Counted from the first letter of the stretch, positions 1 through 7,642 are shown. The stretch: 19,416 nucleotides of DNA from Bog-473 sp035551835 (GCA_035551835.1 DASZMN010000040.1:1-19416); one strand, 5' to 3'. The notes: generated by a model not told the origin, from the letters alone. Numbers and translations are program-made.

Positions 1-2
1 CC

Positions 3-33
3 GCAAATGCGAAGCGCGTTACTTCGCATTTGC
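3..33. repeat. Perfect 12-bp inverted repeat (hairpin) at window edge
   Basis: Bases 3-14 (GCAAATGCGAAG) are exactly complementary to 22-33, with a 7-base loop (15-21). The arms are much richer in A+T than the rest of the window. No run of T follows on either side, so it is not a textbook Rho-independent terminator, though a U-tract-less terminator or a protein-binding palindrome is possible. Two direct copies of AACGAGCA follow at 40-47 and 51-58. The structure is certain; its function is unknown. Confidence 0.75.
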
Positions 34-170
34 TCAAACAACGAGCAGCAAACGAGCATAGGCAGGCGGCCCTACGTTCCGACCCGCGCTCGAAATGGCC
101 ACCAAGGGAGTCAGGTGGGATCCGCTCCGCCCGAGCGGCCCGTGGGTCAGCCAGGGGGGCGGCTCCGGAT

Positions 171-443
171 CTACCCCGCCACGTAGGCGCCGAATGGCGG
201 GAGCACGCCATGCTTTTCGAACTGAGCCTGAAGCTCATGCGAAGGCGACGCGACCGCCGCCAGGGCGACCCCCACGTTCTCCGATTCACAGCTGACCGCG
301 ACGGCCTTGCTGCCATCGGCCGCAACCTCCATGGTCGTGCCTCCCATCATCTGACCGATCGAGGCGGCCCTTTCATCCTTGAAAGAGAGCCACTTGTCCA
401 CGTCGACGTCGGCCACATTGTGAGTAAGGACTCCCTTCGCCAT
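171..443 (-). CDS. Small protein, probable dimeric alpha/beta-barrel (ferredoxin-like) fold, function unknown
   Basis: This 90-residue protein has no recognised signal peptide or membrane segment. The N-terminus (VLTHNVADVDVDKWLSFKDE, about residues 5-24) has the strand-then-'D-x-x-K-W-x-x-x-F' helix pattern of small antibiotic-biosynthesis-monooxygenase/EthD-like dimeric barrels; this is a fold guess and no catalytic residues are evident. I start it at the ATG at 443 because an AAGGAG-type ribosome binding site lies about 8 bases upstream. A longer reading to 479 would place that site inside the gene. Its upstream region (444-663) is free of genes. It stands alone, running in the same direction as the RNA methyltransferase gene upstream, about 220 bases away. 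The gene is real with good probability; the function is not known. Confidence 0.7.
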   Translation of the reverse strand: MAKGVLTHNVADVDVDKWLSFKDERAASIGQMMGGTTMEVAADGSKAVAVSCESENVGVALAAVASPSHELQAQFEKHGVLPPFGAYVAG

Positions 444-663
444 GTCGCTGTCTCCTTTCCGCGTCGTGTTGCGCACCAACTCCCAGCGAGTCCCTGTCTA
501 GCTCGCAAGGTGGTGGGATTCCATCGACGTCCGCCGCTCAGCAGTGCTCGCCGACGCCCGGCCCGACGATCCCGCTCCCGACAGAGCCCTGCCTCAGTCG
601 CGGCGGTTTCGGGTTCAGACAACCGTGTTGCCGGCGCGGGCACCGGGTATCAAAAGTCTCGCT
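444..663. other. Gene-free spacer between small protein gene and RNA methyltransferase gene
   Basis: These 220 bases hold no convincing ORF on either strand; the open frames are high-GC shadows. The spacer must contain the promoter of the 90-residue protein gene and the 3' end signal of the methyltransferase gene, both on the minus strand. I see no confident -35/-10 pair and no strong hairpin followed by T residues. Confidence 0.5.
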
Positions 664-1956
664 TTACGCCGCCCCTGGTGGGTCGAGTCCGGCGACCAGT
701 TCGACGTGCTCGGTCATCGGGAAGATGTCGAACGCGCGCAACGACGGCAGGGACCAGCCCTCGTCGAGGAGGACCCGAACGTCGCGGGCGAAGGTTGCGG
801 CGTCACAGGAGACGTAGACGAGCTTGCGCAGGGTCGAGGCATGGGACCCGAGCGCACGCATGACCTCGATCCCGGCGCCTTCGCGGGCGGGGTCGAGGAC
901 CACGACCGACGGGCGGCCGATCCCGGTGGCCACCAGCGCGGGCGTCACCGAGGTTTCCTCGACCACGAGGTTGGGGAAGCCACTTGCGTTGTGCCGGGCG
1001 TCCGCGCAGGCGCGGCGGTCTCGCTCCACCGCCAGGACCGATCCGCCGGCCCCGACAGTGTCGGCCAGTGCGACGGCGAACAGACCGGCACCGGCGTAGA
1101 GGTCGACGGCCGCCGCGCCGGCGCCCTCGCGCTCGCCGATGACGTCGAGCACGGCCGCCAGCAACGCGTCGGCGGCACCGACATGGGCCTGCCAGAAGAC
1201 GCCCGGTGAGACTCGATAGGTCCGGCCCCGAACACGCATGTGCACCGCCCCGGGGTCCCGTTGCACCTTGCCCCGCACGACGAGACCGCCTTCGAAATTG
1301 GGAATCCGGAGGGCACCGTGGCGGCCCGGTGCGACCGCGACCACGGCTTCGTCGGGCGAGTCTCCGGTGATCACCTCGACCTCCGTCGCCCCGGGCCATG
1401 CGGCGCCCAGCGCGCGGGTTGCCGCGACCGCCGCGGTGGCGACCGGGCATTCGTCGACGTGTTCGAGCCGGTGCGAACGGTGCCGGCGAAATCCGGCCGC
1501 ACCGTTCCGATCCACCGCTAGTCGGACCCGGCTCCGCCAGCCGAGGCCGTCCCCGCCGCCCTCCACGCCACCATGCGCCACCGCGGCCACGACCTCGACC
1601 TCGACCTCCCGGTCGACGACGGCGATCGAGCGCAGGAGCTCTTGGACCCGCACCGCCTTGAGCCGGCGCTGAGCCCCCATCTCCACGTGTTGAAAGTCGC
1701 AGCCGCCACATCGCCCGGGTCCCGCGTGCGGGCACGGCGGGTCAACCCGATCGGGCGAGGGGACCAGGATCTGCACCGCGTCCGCCCGCATATACGACCT
1801 GGTCGAAGCCGTGACCCGGGCCCGAACCCGTTCCCCGGGCAGCGAGTGGCGGACGAAGACCACCTTGCCGTCGTCGGCCCGCCCCACGCAGCCGCCACCT
1901 CCGGCGAGCGCCCCGACGTCGAGCTCGAGCAGGTCGTCGCCGCCCGGGGTCGTCAT
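664..1956 (-). CDS. TrmA/RlmD-family SAM-dependent RNA (uracil-C5) methyltransferase with TRAM domain
   Basis: This 430-residue cytosolic enzyme should methylate C5 of a uridine in tRNA or 23S rRNA using S-adenosylmethionine. Residues 8-60 form a TRAM RNA-binding domain. Cys75, Cys83, Cys86 (CxxC as C-GG-C) and Cys170 match the four ligands of the [4Fe-4S] cluster in RlmD/RumA, although the first spacing is x7 rather than the more usual x5. The SAM-binding motif DLYAGAGLF is at 285-293 and the motif LDPAREGAG is near 354-362. The nucleophile is Cys384 in YVSCDAATFARD, and the general base is probably the Glu in TEHVEL (about 416). The target (U54 of tRNA, or U747/U1939-type rRNA sites) cannot be decided from sequence. 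The ATG at 1956 has no Shine-Dalgarno, but a TACGCT -10-like box lies 7 bases before it, so the mRNA may be leaderless. It is divergent from the DGPF/ECF42 unit. Confidence 0.92.
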   Translation of the reverse strand: MTTPGGDDLLELDVGALAGGGGCVGRADDGKVVFVRHSLPGERVRARVTASTRSYMRADAVQILVPSPDRVDPPCPHAGPGRCGGCDFQHVEMGAQRRLKAVRVQELLRSIAVVDREVEVEVVAAVAHGGVEGGGDGLGWRSRVRLAVDRNGAAGFRRHRSHRLEHVDECPVATAAVAATRALGAAWPGATEVEVITGDSPDEAVVAVAPGRHGALRIPNFEGGLVVRGKVQRDPGAVHMRVRGRTYRVSPGVFWQAHVGAADALLAAVLDVIGEREGAGAAAVDLYAGAGLFAVALADTVGAGGSVLAVERDRRACADARHNASGFPNLVVEETSVTPALVATGIGRPSVVVLDPAREGAGIEVMRALGSHASTLRKLVYVSCDAATFARDVRVLLDEGWSLPSLRAFDIFPMTEHVELVAGLDPPGAA

Positions 1957-1963
1957 CGTGGCA

Positions 1964-1969
1964 AGCGTA
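1964..1969 (-). promoter_or_regulatory. Putative -10 box for leaderless methyltransferase mRNA
   Basis: TACGCT on the minus strand (TANNNT type) sits 7 bases upstream of the ATG at 1956, and there is no ribosome binding site between them. That spacing would place the transcription start at or next to the A of the ATG. No convincing -35 element at 16-18 bases was found. Confidence 0.5.
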
Positions 1970-2004
1970 CGACGGCGAAGTCAGCCAAGATTTCGACCAA
2001 AGCG

Positions 2005-2031
2005 TGTCGATACGGGTCCGGCCCGATCGTC
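2005..2031 (+). promoter_or_regulatory. ECF42-type promoter driving the DGPF/sigma operon
   Basis: TGTCGA (2005-2010), a 17-base spacer, then CGTC (2028-2031) match the motif I recall for ECF42-dependent promoters (TGTCGA at -35, CGA/TC at -10). It lies about 45 bases before the DGPF start codon, in the right orientation, and leaves a leader of roughly 40 bases carrying a strong AGGAGG. This implies that the sigma factor encoded two genes on controls its own operon. The sequence match is direct; the function is inferred from the family. Confidence 0.75.
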
Positions 2032-2076
2032 GTCAGAGCGAACACAACCACCAAACCCCGAGAAGAGGAGGACCTC

Positions 2077-2418
2077 ATGCGGTACCTGTTGTTGATTGCG
2101 GGCGACGAGAGCGCCTTTTTGTCGACCGCCGACGCCCCAAAGATGGACGAGGAATACGCCGACTGGATGAAGACGATGGCCGAGCGCGGCGTCCTGCAGG
2201 GCGGCGAGCGCCTGCGTCCGTCCACCGACGCCACGACGGTGAGGGTGCGCAACGCCGAGGTGCTTGCCACCGACGGCCCCTTCGCCGAGACCAAGGAGCA
2301 GCTGGCGGGCTACTTCCTCGTCGAGTGCAAGGACCTCGACGAGGCCATCGAGGTCGCGGCGAAGATCCCCGGCGCCAAGAGCGGCGGCATCGAAGTGAGG
2401 CCGATCTGGGAGATGTGA
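2077..2418 (+). CDS. DGPF-domain (YCII-related) protein, ECF42 partner
   Basis: This 113-residue protein has a ferredoxin-like YCII-related fold. The family signature DGPF is at residues 66-69, followed by AETKEQLAGYFLVE. DGPF proteins are the usual genomic partners and regulon members of ECF42 sigma factors; their biochemical role is not established, and an enzyme or small-molecule sensor is only a guess. The ATG at 2077 is preceded by AGAGGAGG at good spacing. The stop codon overlaps the sigma gene's GTG start (GTGA, 2415-2418), so the two are almost certainly translationally coupled in one operon, DGPF first. An ECF42-type promoter lies upstream. Confidence 0.9.
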   Translation: MRYLLLIAGDESAFLSTADAPKMDEEYADWMKTMAERGVLQGGERLRPSTDATTVRVRNAEVLATDGPFAETKEQLAGYFLVECKDLDEAIEVAAKIPGAKSGGIEVRPIWEM

Positions 2419-3650
2419 CCCCTGAGGTCAGGTCTGCGATCACCGACGCGTTCCACCACGAGTGGGGCCGGGTGGTCGCCACCCTCATCCGGCTCACCGG
2501 TGACTGGGACCTCGCCGAGGAGTGCGCGCAGGATGCCTTCACGAAGGCCGCCGAACGGTGGCCCCGCGACGGCGTCCCGCGCCGCCCCGGGGCCTGGCTC
2601 ACGACCGTGGCCCGAAACCGGGCGCTGGATCGAGTGCGCCGCGCGCAGCTCGGCGCGTCGAAGCTGCAGGAGGTGGCCGCGGTGACCGCAGGCGACGAGG
2701 AGAGCGAGCCCGGCGAAGAGGTGCCAGACGACCGTCTGCGCCTGATGTTCACCTGCTGTCACCCCGCCCTCTCCCTCGAGGCGCAGGTCGCGTTGACCCT
2801 TCGCACGCTGGCCGGGCTGACCACCCCGGAGATCGCCCGCGCCTTCCTCGTGCCCGAGCCGACGATGGCGCAGCGCCTCACGCGGGCCAAGCGCAAGATC
2901 CGCAACGCCGGCATCCCGTTCCGGGTGCCGCCGGGCCACCAGCTGGTCGATCGCACCGGCGCCGTGCTGTCGGTCCTCTATCTCCTCTTCAACGAGGGGT
3001 ACGCCGCAACCTCCGGCGAGGACCTGATGCGCCAGGCGCTGGCGGACGAGGCGATTCGTCTGGCGCGCACGCTGTGTGCGCTCATGCCGGACGAGCCCGA
3101 GGCGCTGGGCCTCCTGGCCCTCATGCTGCTGCACGACGCCCGCCGCGCGACCCGGGTGGACGCGGCTGGCGACCTCGTGGTGCTCGAGGAGCAGGACCGC
3201 ACCCGATGGGATCGGGCGACGATCGACGAGGGCGCCGGGGTGCTCGACGCCGCGTTGCGCCTCCGTCGGCCGGGGCCGTTCCAGGTGCAGGCGGCGATCG
3301 CAGCGTGCCACGCGCAGGCCGGCAGCCCGAACGAGACGGACTGGATGGAGATCACCGCGCTCTACGCCAGCCTGGCCGAGATGCACCCTTCGGCGGTCAT
3401 AGAGCTCAACCGCGCCGTCGCCGTCTCCATGTGGCTCGGGCCCGCCGAGGGGCTGGCCATCGTCGAGAGCCTGGCCGACAGCGGCGAATTGACCGGTTAC
3501 CACCACCTACCGGCGGCCCGGGCCGACATGCTCCGCCGCCTGGGCCGCTCCTCGGAGGCGGCCACGGCCTACCAGGAGGCCCGCGACCTGGCCCGCACGG
3601 ACGCCGAGCGCCGGTACTTGGAGCGCCGGCGGCGCGAAGCGTCGGTTTGA
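2415..3650 (+). CDS. ECF42-group RNA polymerase sigma factor with C-terminal helical/TPR extension
   Basis: This 411-residue sigma factor has region 2 at about residues 10-76 (DWDLAEECAQDAFTKA, then WLTTVARNRALDRVRR). Region 4 is at about 110-165 (TPEIARAFLVPEPTMAQRLTRAKRKIR, the -35-binding helix-turn-helix). A further ~240 residues follow: a conserved block around LYLLFNEGYAATSGEDL (about 188-204), then TPR-like helices to the end. That architecture, plus the DGPF gene immediately upstream, identifies ECF42. No anti-sigma factor gene is nearby; in this group the C-terminal extension is thought to regulate activity. The start is the GTG overlapping the DGPF stop, and the open frame before it is the out-of-frame DGPF gene. 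A 7-bp stem hairpin lies 40 bases after the stop. Confidence 0.92.
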   Translation: MTPEVRSAITDAFHHEWGRVVATLIRLTGDWDLAEECAQDAFTKAAERWPRDGVPRRPGAWLTTVARNRALDRVRRAQLGASKLQEVAAVTAGDEESEPGEEVPDDRLRLMFTCCHPALSLEAQVALTLRTLAGLTTPEIARAFLVPEPTMAQRLTRAKRKIRNAGIPFRVPPGHQLVDRTGAVLSVLYLLFNEGYAATSGEDLMRQALADEAIRLARTLCALMPDEPEALGLLALMLLHDARRATRVDAAGDLVVLEEQDRTRWDRATIDEGAGVLDAALRLRRPGPFQVQAAIAACHAQAGSPNETDWMEITALYASLAEMHPSAVIELNRAVAVSMWLGPAEGLAIVESLADSGELTGYHHLPAARADMLRRLGRSSEAATAYQEARDLARTDAERRYLERRRREASV

Positions 3651-3690
3651 CACCGCGCGGCGCCGTTGCAATCGTCTCGGCCGGATGCGG

Positions 3691-3708
3691 CGCCCGCAGC
3701 AGCGGGCG
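3691..3708 (+). terminator. Possible U-tract-less terminator hairpin after ECF42 gene
   Basis: CGCCCGC (3691-3697), a 4-base loop (agca), and GCGGGCG (3702-3708) form a strong 7-bp GC stem. It lies between the ECF42 stop and the SDR start. No T run follows, so termination is a guess. It could separate the sigma operon from the catabolic genes. Confidence 0.4.
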
Positions 3709-3743
3709 TGAGCGACCCGACACGACCGGAAGGACGGCCAGAC

Positions 3744-4646
3744 ATGTTGCAGGACAGAGTGGCGATCATCACAGGGGCGGGGCGCGGCATCGGCCGTGAG
3801 CACGCCCTTCTTTTCGCCTCCCTCGGGGCGAAGGTGGTGGTCAACGACCTCGGCGGGGCCGTCGACGGTTCGGGCTCGGACATCTCGGCCGCCCAGTCGG
3901 TGGTCGACGAGATCACCGCGGCGGGTGGCCAGGCCGCCGCCAGCACCGACAATGTGAGCTCGTTCGACGGGGCCAAGGCCATCGTGGACCAGGCCGTCTC
4001 CGCCTTCGGCGATCTCCACGTCGTGGTCAACAACGCGGGGATCCTGCGGGACCGGATGCTCGTGTCCATGAGCGAAGAGGAGTTCGACGCCGTCATCGCG
4101 GTGCACCTCAAGGGCACCTTCAACGTCACCAAGCACGCCGCCAGCTACTGGCGCGAGACCGCCAAGGACGGGACGGTCTCGGACAGGGCCATCGTGAACA
4201 CGAGCTCGGGCGCCGGCCTGCACGGCAACGTGGGCCAGACCAACTACTCGGCCGCCAAGGCCGGCATCGCGGCGATGACCGTCGTCAACGCCATGGAGCT
4301 GAACCGCTATGGGGTGCGGGCCAACTGCATCGCGCCGGTGGCGCGCACGCGGCTGACCATGCAGACCCCGGGCATGGGCGAGTCGATGCAGCAGCACGTG
4401 TTCGACCCCGAGAACGTCTCCCCACTCGTCGCCGTGCTGGCGGCCGAGACATGCCCGTTCAACGGCCAGGTCTTCAGCGTCTACGGCGGGAGGGTCGGGA
4501 TCTACGGCGGCTGGTCGATCGCCGAGTCCGTGGAGACCGACGACCGCTGGACGGCCGACAGCCTGGCTGCGGCCATGGACAAGCTGCCCCGCACAGTCGA
4601 GGTCAACAGCCAGATGACCGAGCTCGTCAAGGCGATGGGCCGGTGA
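3744..4646 (+). CDS. SDR-family dehydrogenase (MFE-2/3-hydroxyacyl-CoA-dehydrogenase-like)
   Basis: This 300-residue NAD(P)-dependent classical short-chain dehydrogenase/reductase has the cofactor motif TGAGRGIG (10-17) and NNAG (96-99). The catalytic triad is present as Ser154/Ser155 (VNTSSG), Tyr168 and Lys172 (YSAAK). The VVNDLGG segment after the second strand (about 32-38) and the length beyond 280 resemble the dehydrogenase part of multifunctional enzyme type 2 and related actinobacterial enzymes. The substrate may be a hydroxyacyl-CoA or a secondary alcohol. The ATG at 3744 follows a GGAAGGA site by about 10 bases; a longer reading from 3666 would run through the hairpin. It precedes the BVMO gene by 60 bases on the same strand, so it may supply the ketone. 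Confidence 0.88.
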   Translation: MLQDRVAIITGAGRGIGREHALLFASLGAKVVVNDLGGAVDGSGSDISAAQSVVDEITAAGGQAAASTDNVSSFDGAKAIVDQAVSAFGDLHVVVNNAGILRDRMLVSMSEEEFDAVIAVHLKGTFNVTKHAASYWRETAKDGTVSDRAIVNTSSGAGLHGNVGQTNYSAAKAGIAAMTVVNAMELNRYGVRANCIAPVARTRLTMQTPGMGESMQQHVFDPENVSPLVAVLAAETCPFNGQVFSVYGGRVGIYGGWSIAESVETDDRWTADSLAAAMDKLPRTVEVNSQMTELVKAMGR

Positions 4647-4693
4647 CCCAGCGCCAAGGCCACGGGGTTTCGCCCGGGCGAGGCGTCGCTACG

Positions 4694-4699
4694 TAGGCT
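4694..4699 (+). promoter_or_regulatory. Putative -10 box for leaderless BVMO mRNA
   Basis: TAGGCT lies 7 bases before the ATG at 4707 with no Shine-Dalgarno between, consistent with a leaderless transcript. A perfect 10-bp palindrome (CGCCCGGGCG, 4671-4680) sits where the -35 region would be and could be an operator. Both roles are inferred. Confidence 0.5.
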
Positions 4700-4706
4700 T
4701 CGGGCC

Positions 4707-6698
4707 ATGGGTGGGGCAGTGGGGGCGCGCAACGGTCGCCCCGACATCGAGGCGGCCGTCGCCGCGGCCGAGGTCCACCCCTTGCTGTGCGCGGTGGCCC
4801 AGCGCACCGGCGACCTCTCGCTCCTGCGCGGCGACTTCGCGCCCGACCAGTCCCAGCTCCTCACGCCCGGGCGCGGCCTGGGGCCCGAACAGGAGCAAGA
4901 GGCGCGCCGCCTCGCCACCGCCGCGCTGCTCGCGCACCTCGAGGCGGGCGCGCCCGAGCACACGCTCACCCGCGACGAGCTCCGCCGCGTCTATGGCTTT
5001 CTGATCGGGGCCGGGTCGACGGACCAGTGGGAGGGGTTCCTCACCGAGGAGCTGGCGCTGGAGGGCACCGACCCACGGGCCCCGAGCTGGCACCTCGATG
5101 AGCTCGCCGAGCCCGCCGACGACGCCGAACCCGCCGAGCCCGCCGAGCCCGCCGAGCCCGCCCCCTCGTTCCGCTGCGCCGTCATCGGCGCCGGCGCCTC
5201 CGGCCTGGCTGCGGCGTACCGGTTGCGCCAGGCCGGCGTCGCCGTGACCGTCTTCGAGAAGAACGCAGAGGTGGGCGGCACGTGGCTCGAGAACGTCTAT
5301 CCGGGCTGCCGCGTCGACGTGCCCAACCAGCTCTACAGCTTCTCCTTCGCCCAGACGAATGACTGGGCGTCGCGCTTCTCGGCCCAGCCCGACCTCCTGG
5401 CGTACCTGCAGGGCCTGGCGAAGGAACTCGGCCTGGGCGCCTGCATCCGCTTCCGCAGCGAGGTGACCGAGGCGCGCTACGACGACCGGCCCCAACGTTG
5501 GACCCTGACCGTGCGCACGGGCGTCCCCGACGACTACACCGACGCCGACGCCGACGCGTCAGATTCCACCGAAGAGTTCGACGCCGTCGTCTGCGCTGTC
5601 GGTCAGCTCAACCGCCCGTCCTTCCCGGCCATCGAAGGGAGGGACACGTTCGAGGGCCAGTCGTTCCACTCCGCCGCGTGGGACGACTCCGTCGAGCTCG
5701 CCGACAAACGCGTCGCCGTCGTCGGCACCGGCGCCAGCGCGGCCCAGTTCGTCCCGCTCATCGCCAAGGACACAGCCCACCTCGACCTCTTCCAGCGCAC
5801 CCCGCCCTGGCTGCTCCCGACGGACAACTACGGCGACCCGTTTCCACCGGAGTTCCACGACCTCCTGACCATCCTCCCGAACTACGGGCGCTGGGACCGG
5901 CTCTGGCAGTTCTGGATCATGCACGAGGGCCTCCTCGTCGCCGCTCGCGTCGACCCCGAGTGGGACGAGCACACCGAGGCCGTGAGCGCCGGCAACGATT
6001 TCGTCCGCTCGATGCTCCTCGACGTCCTCCGCGCCCAGGTCACCGACGACGAGCTCTACGAGAAGATGGTGCCGCACTTCCCGCCGTTCGCGAAGCGGGC
6101 ACTGCGCGACGACGGACGCTGGGCCGCCGCCTGCAGCCGGCCCGAGGTCGACCTCGTCACGACCCCGATCGCCGAGATCACTCCCGTCGGCGTGCGCACG
6201 ACCGACGGCGTCGAGCACACGGCCGACGTGATCATCTACGGGACCGGCTTCACGGCGTCGGACTTCGTGGCGCCGATGCGCGTGCTCGGCCAAGGCGGCG
6301 TGGAGCTGAACGAGGAGTGGGGCGGCGACGCCACCGCGTATCTCGGCATCACCGTCCCGGGCTTCCCGAACTTCTTCATGCTCTACGGGCCGAACACCAA
6401 CCTCGTGATCAACGGGAGCATCCTCATCATGGTGGAGTGCCAGGTGCGCTACGCGGTCGAGTCGATCGGCCGTCTCCTGCGCACGGGGCACCGCTCGATG
6501 TCGTGCCGGCGCGACGTGCACGAGCGGTACGCCCAAGAGATGGAGGAGGGCAACGCCAAGATGGTCTGGGGCGTCGCCGACGTCCCCACGTGGTACCGCA
6601 ACAAGCACGGCCGAGTCACCCAGAACTGGCCCTTCGACCTGCACACGTACTGGTCGCGCACGCTCGAGCCCGACCTGGGCGACTACGAGCTCGCCTGA
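4707..6698 (+). CDS. Baeyer-Villiger/flavin monooxygenase, 4-hydroxyacetophenone-monooxygenase-like
   Basis: This 663-residue enzyme should use FAD, NADPH and O2 to insert oxygen next to a ketone carbonyl, giving an ester or lactone. The FAD-binding GAGASG is at 161-166, GGTW...YPG at 190-200, and the NADP-binding GTGASA at 340-345. The type I BVMO fingerprint F-x-G-x3-H-x3-W-D reads FEGQSFHSAAWD at 315-326. An extra N-terminal domain of about 130 residues precedes the Rossmann fold, as in HapE-type enzymes (about 640 residues), and is joined to it by an acidic EPA-repeat linker (about 134-152). It sits between an SDR dehydrogenase and an HSL esterase, the expected companions in ketone breakdown. 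The real substrate is unknown. The start has no ribosome binding site but a close TAGGCT box. Confidence 0.9.
   Translation: MGGAVGARNGRPDIEAAVAAAEVHPLLCAVAQRTGDLSLLRGDFAPDQSQLLTPGRGLGPEQEQEARRLATAALLAHLEAGAPEHTLTRDELRRVYGFLIGAGSTDQWEGFLTEELALEGTDPRAPSWHLDELAEPADDAEPAEPAEPAEPAPSFRCAVIGAGASGLAAAYRLRQAGVAVTVFEKNAEVGGTWLENVYPGCRVDVPNQLYSFSFAQTNDWASRFSAQPDLLAYLQGLAKELGLGACIRFRSEVTEARYDDRPQRWTLTVRTGVPDDYTDADADASDSTEEFDAVVCAVGQLNRPSFPAIEGRDTFEGQSFHSAAWDDSVELADKRVAVVGTGASAAQFVPLIAKDTAHLDLFQRTPPWLLPTDNYGDPFPPEFHDLLTILPNYGRWDRLWQFWIMHEGLLVAARVDPEWDEHTEAVSAGNDFVRSMLLDVLRAQVTDDELYEKMVPHFPPFAKRALRDDGRWAAACSRPEVDLVTTPIAEITPVGVRTTDGVEHTADVIIYGTGFTASDFVAPMRVLGQGGVELNEEWGGDATAYLGITVPGFPNFFMLYGPNTNLVINGSILIMVECQVRYAVESIGRLLRTGHRSMSCRRDVHERYAQEMEEGNAKMVWGVADVPTWYRNKHGRVTQNWPFDLHTYWSRTLEPDLGDYELA
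5119..5163 (+). repeat. 9-bp tandem repeat encoding an Ala-Glu-Pro linker
   Basis: Copies of a CCCGCCGAG-like 9-mer (the first ones diverged) encode EPAEPAEPAEPAP between the N-terminal domain and the FAD-binding fold of the BVMO. The repeat falls exactly at the domain boundary. It probably forms an extended, flexible, charged linker and may vary in copy number between strains. Confidence 0.65.
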
Positions 6699-6745
6699 CG
6701 CCGGCACGGACGCTCACGCCAACGCCGACGCCAACGCCCGCCACC

Positions 6746-7642
6746 GTGCCCAGCCGCGAGCTCACCGAGATCCTCGCCCTCGTCCCTCCCGACTTCGCCG
6801 ACCCGGCCGCCGACTACCGCGTCGTGCGGGCGATGATGGCGCCGTTCCACGGTCACCCGGTGCCGCCGCACGTCACCGTCACCGAGACGACGCTCGGCGG
6901 CGTCCGTTGCGCCTGGTACGACGACACCCGAGCCCCTCGCCGCGACCGCGTCGTCTACCACTGCCACGGCGGCGGGCTGGTCTCCTGCGCGCTCGTCGAC
7001 TACCACTTCTACGGGGCGATGCTGGCCGAGCAATTGAGGGCGCGCGTGGTCCTGGTGGACTACCGCCTCGCCCCGGAGCACGTCTTCCCGGCGGCCCACG
7101 ACGACTGTGCCTCGGCCTACCGCGGGCTGCTCGCCGAGGAGGGTGTCGATCCCGGCCGCCTCGTCGTCAGCGGAGATTCGTGCGGGGCCCTCCTCGGACT
7201 CGGCGCCCTGTCGCGCGCCCGCGACGAGGGCCTCGCCCGGGCGGCCGGCTTCGTGTCCATCTCGGGGTGGTTCGACCTGTCGGTCGCCGCGGAGCGCCCC
7301 GGCCCCGCCCGCGACCCCTTCCTCACGGCCGGCTGGGTGCGAAGGCGCGGCCGCGACTACTGCCGCGAAGAGGTCGCCCTCGACGACCCGAGGGTGTCAC
7401 CCGCCTACGCCGACCTCACCGGTCTGCCGCCGCTCTATTTGTCGGTGGGGGAGTACGACACGCTGCGCCAGAGCGTGTACACGCTGGCGGCGTCCGCCAC
7501 GCGGGCGGGCGTCGCCGGCACCTTCGAGTCCTGGCCGCAGATGGTGCACGGTTGGCAGGGCCTGGTCGGTGCCGGCGTACCCGAGGCGGTGGCCTGGTTC
7601 GCCCACGCCCGCGCCTTCCTCGACGCAGTGGCGCCGCTCTAA
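6746..7642 (+). CDS. HSL-family (family IV) alpha/beta hydrolase, esterase
   Basis: This 298-residue cytosolic esterase has the oxyanion-hole motif HGGG at 74-77. The nucleophile Ser145 sits in GDSCG (143-147), where the family usually has GDSAG. The acid is probably Asp238 (GEYDTL) and the base His268 (MVHGW). No signal peptide is visible. The gene begins 47 bases after the BVMO stop on the same strand, so it probably hydrolyses the ester made by that enzyme. No ribosome binding site marks a start; I chose the GTG at 6746 because it gives the usual family length, and a start nearer MMAPF (about residue 30) is possible. The stop codon overlaps that of the convergent AhpD-like gene. Confidence 0.87.
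   Translation: MPSRELTEILALVPPDFADPAADYRVVRAMMAPFHGHPVPPHVTVTETTLGGVRCAWYDDTRAPRRDRVVYHCHGGGLVSCALVDYHFYGAMLAEQLRARVVLVDYRLAPEHVFPAAHDDCASAYRGLLAEEGVDPGRLVVSGDSCGALLGLGALSRARDEGLARAAGFVSISGWFDLSVAAERPGPARDPFLTAGWVRRRGRDYCREEVALDDPRVSPAYADLTGLPPLYLSVGEYDTLRQSVYTLAASATRAGVAGTFESWPQMVHGWQGLVGAGVPEAVAWFAHARAFLDAVAPL

Noticed and set aside
3..33. Left-edge palindrome as an integron attC site
   Set aside because: The loop contains GTTACTT, which does not fit the GTTRRRY core, and no integrase or cassette structure is visible.
122..138. 6-bp hairpin (CCGCTC/GAGCGG) downstream of the 90-residue protein as a terminator
   Set aside because: Short stem, no T run, and such stems are expected often at this GC content.
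5498..6745. N-terminal extension of the esterase into the BVMO gene
   Set aside because: The open frame upstream of 6746 is an Arg/Pro-rich shadow of the BVMO; the Thr-Pro repeat codons at about 6712-6740 have no plausible in-frame start.
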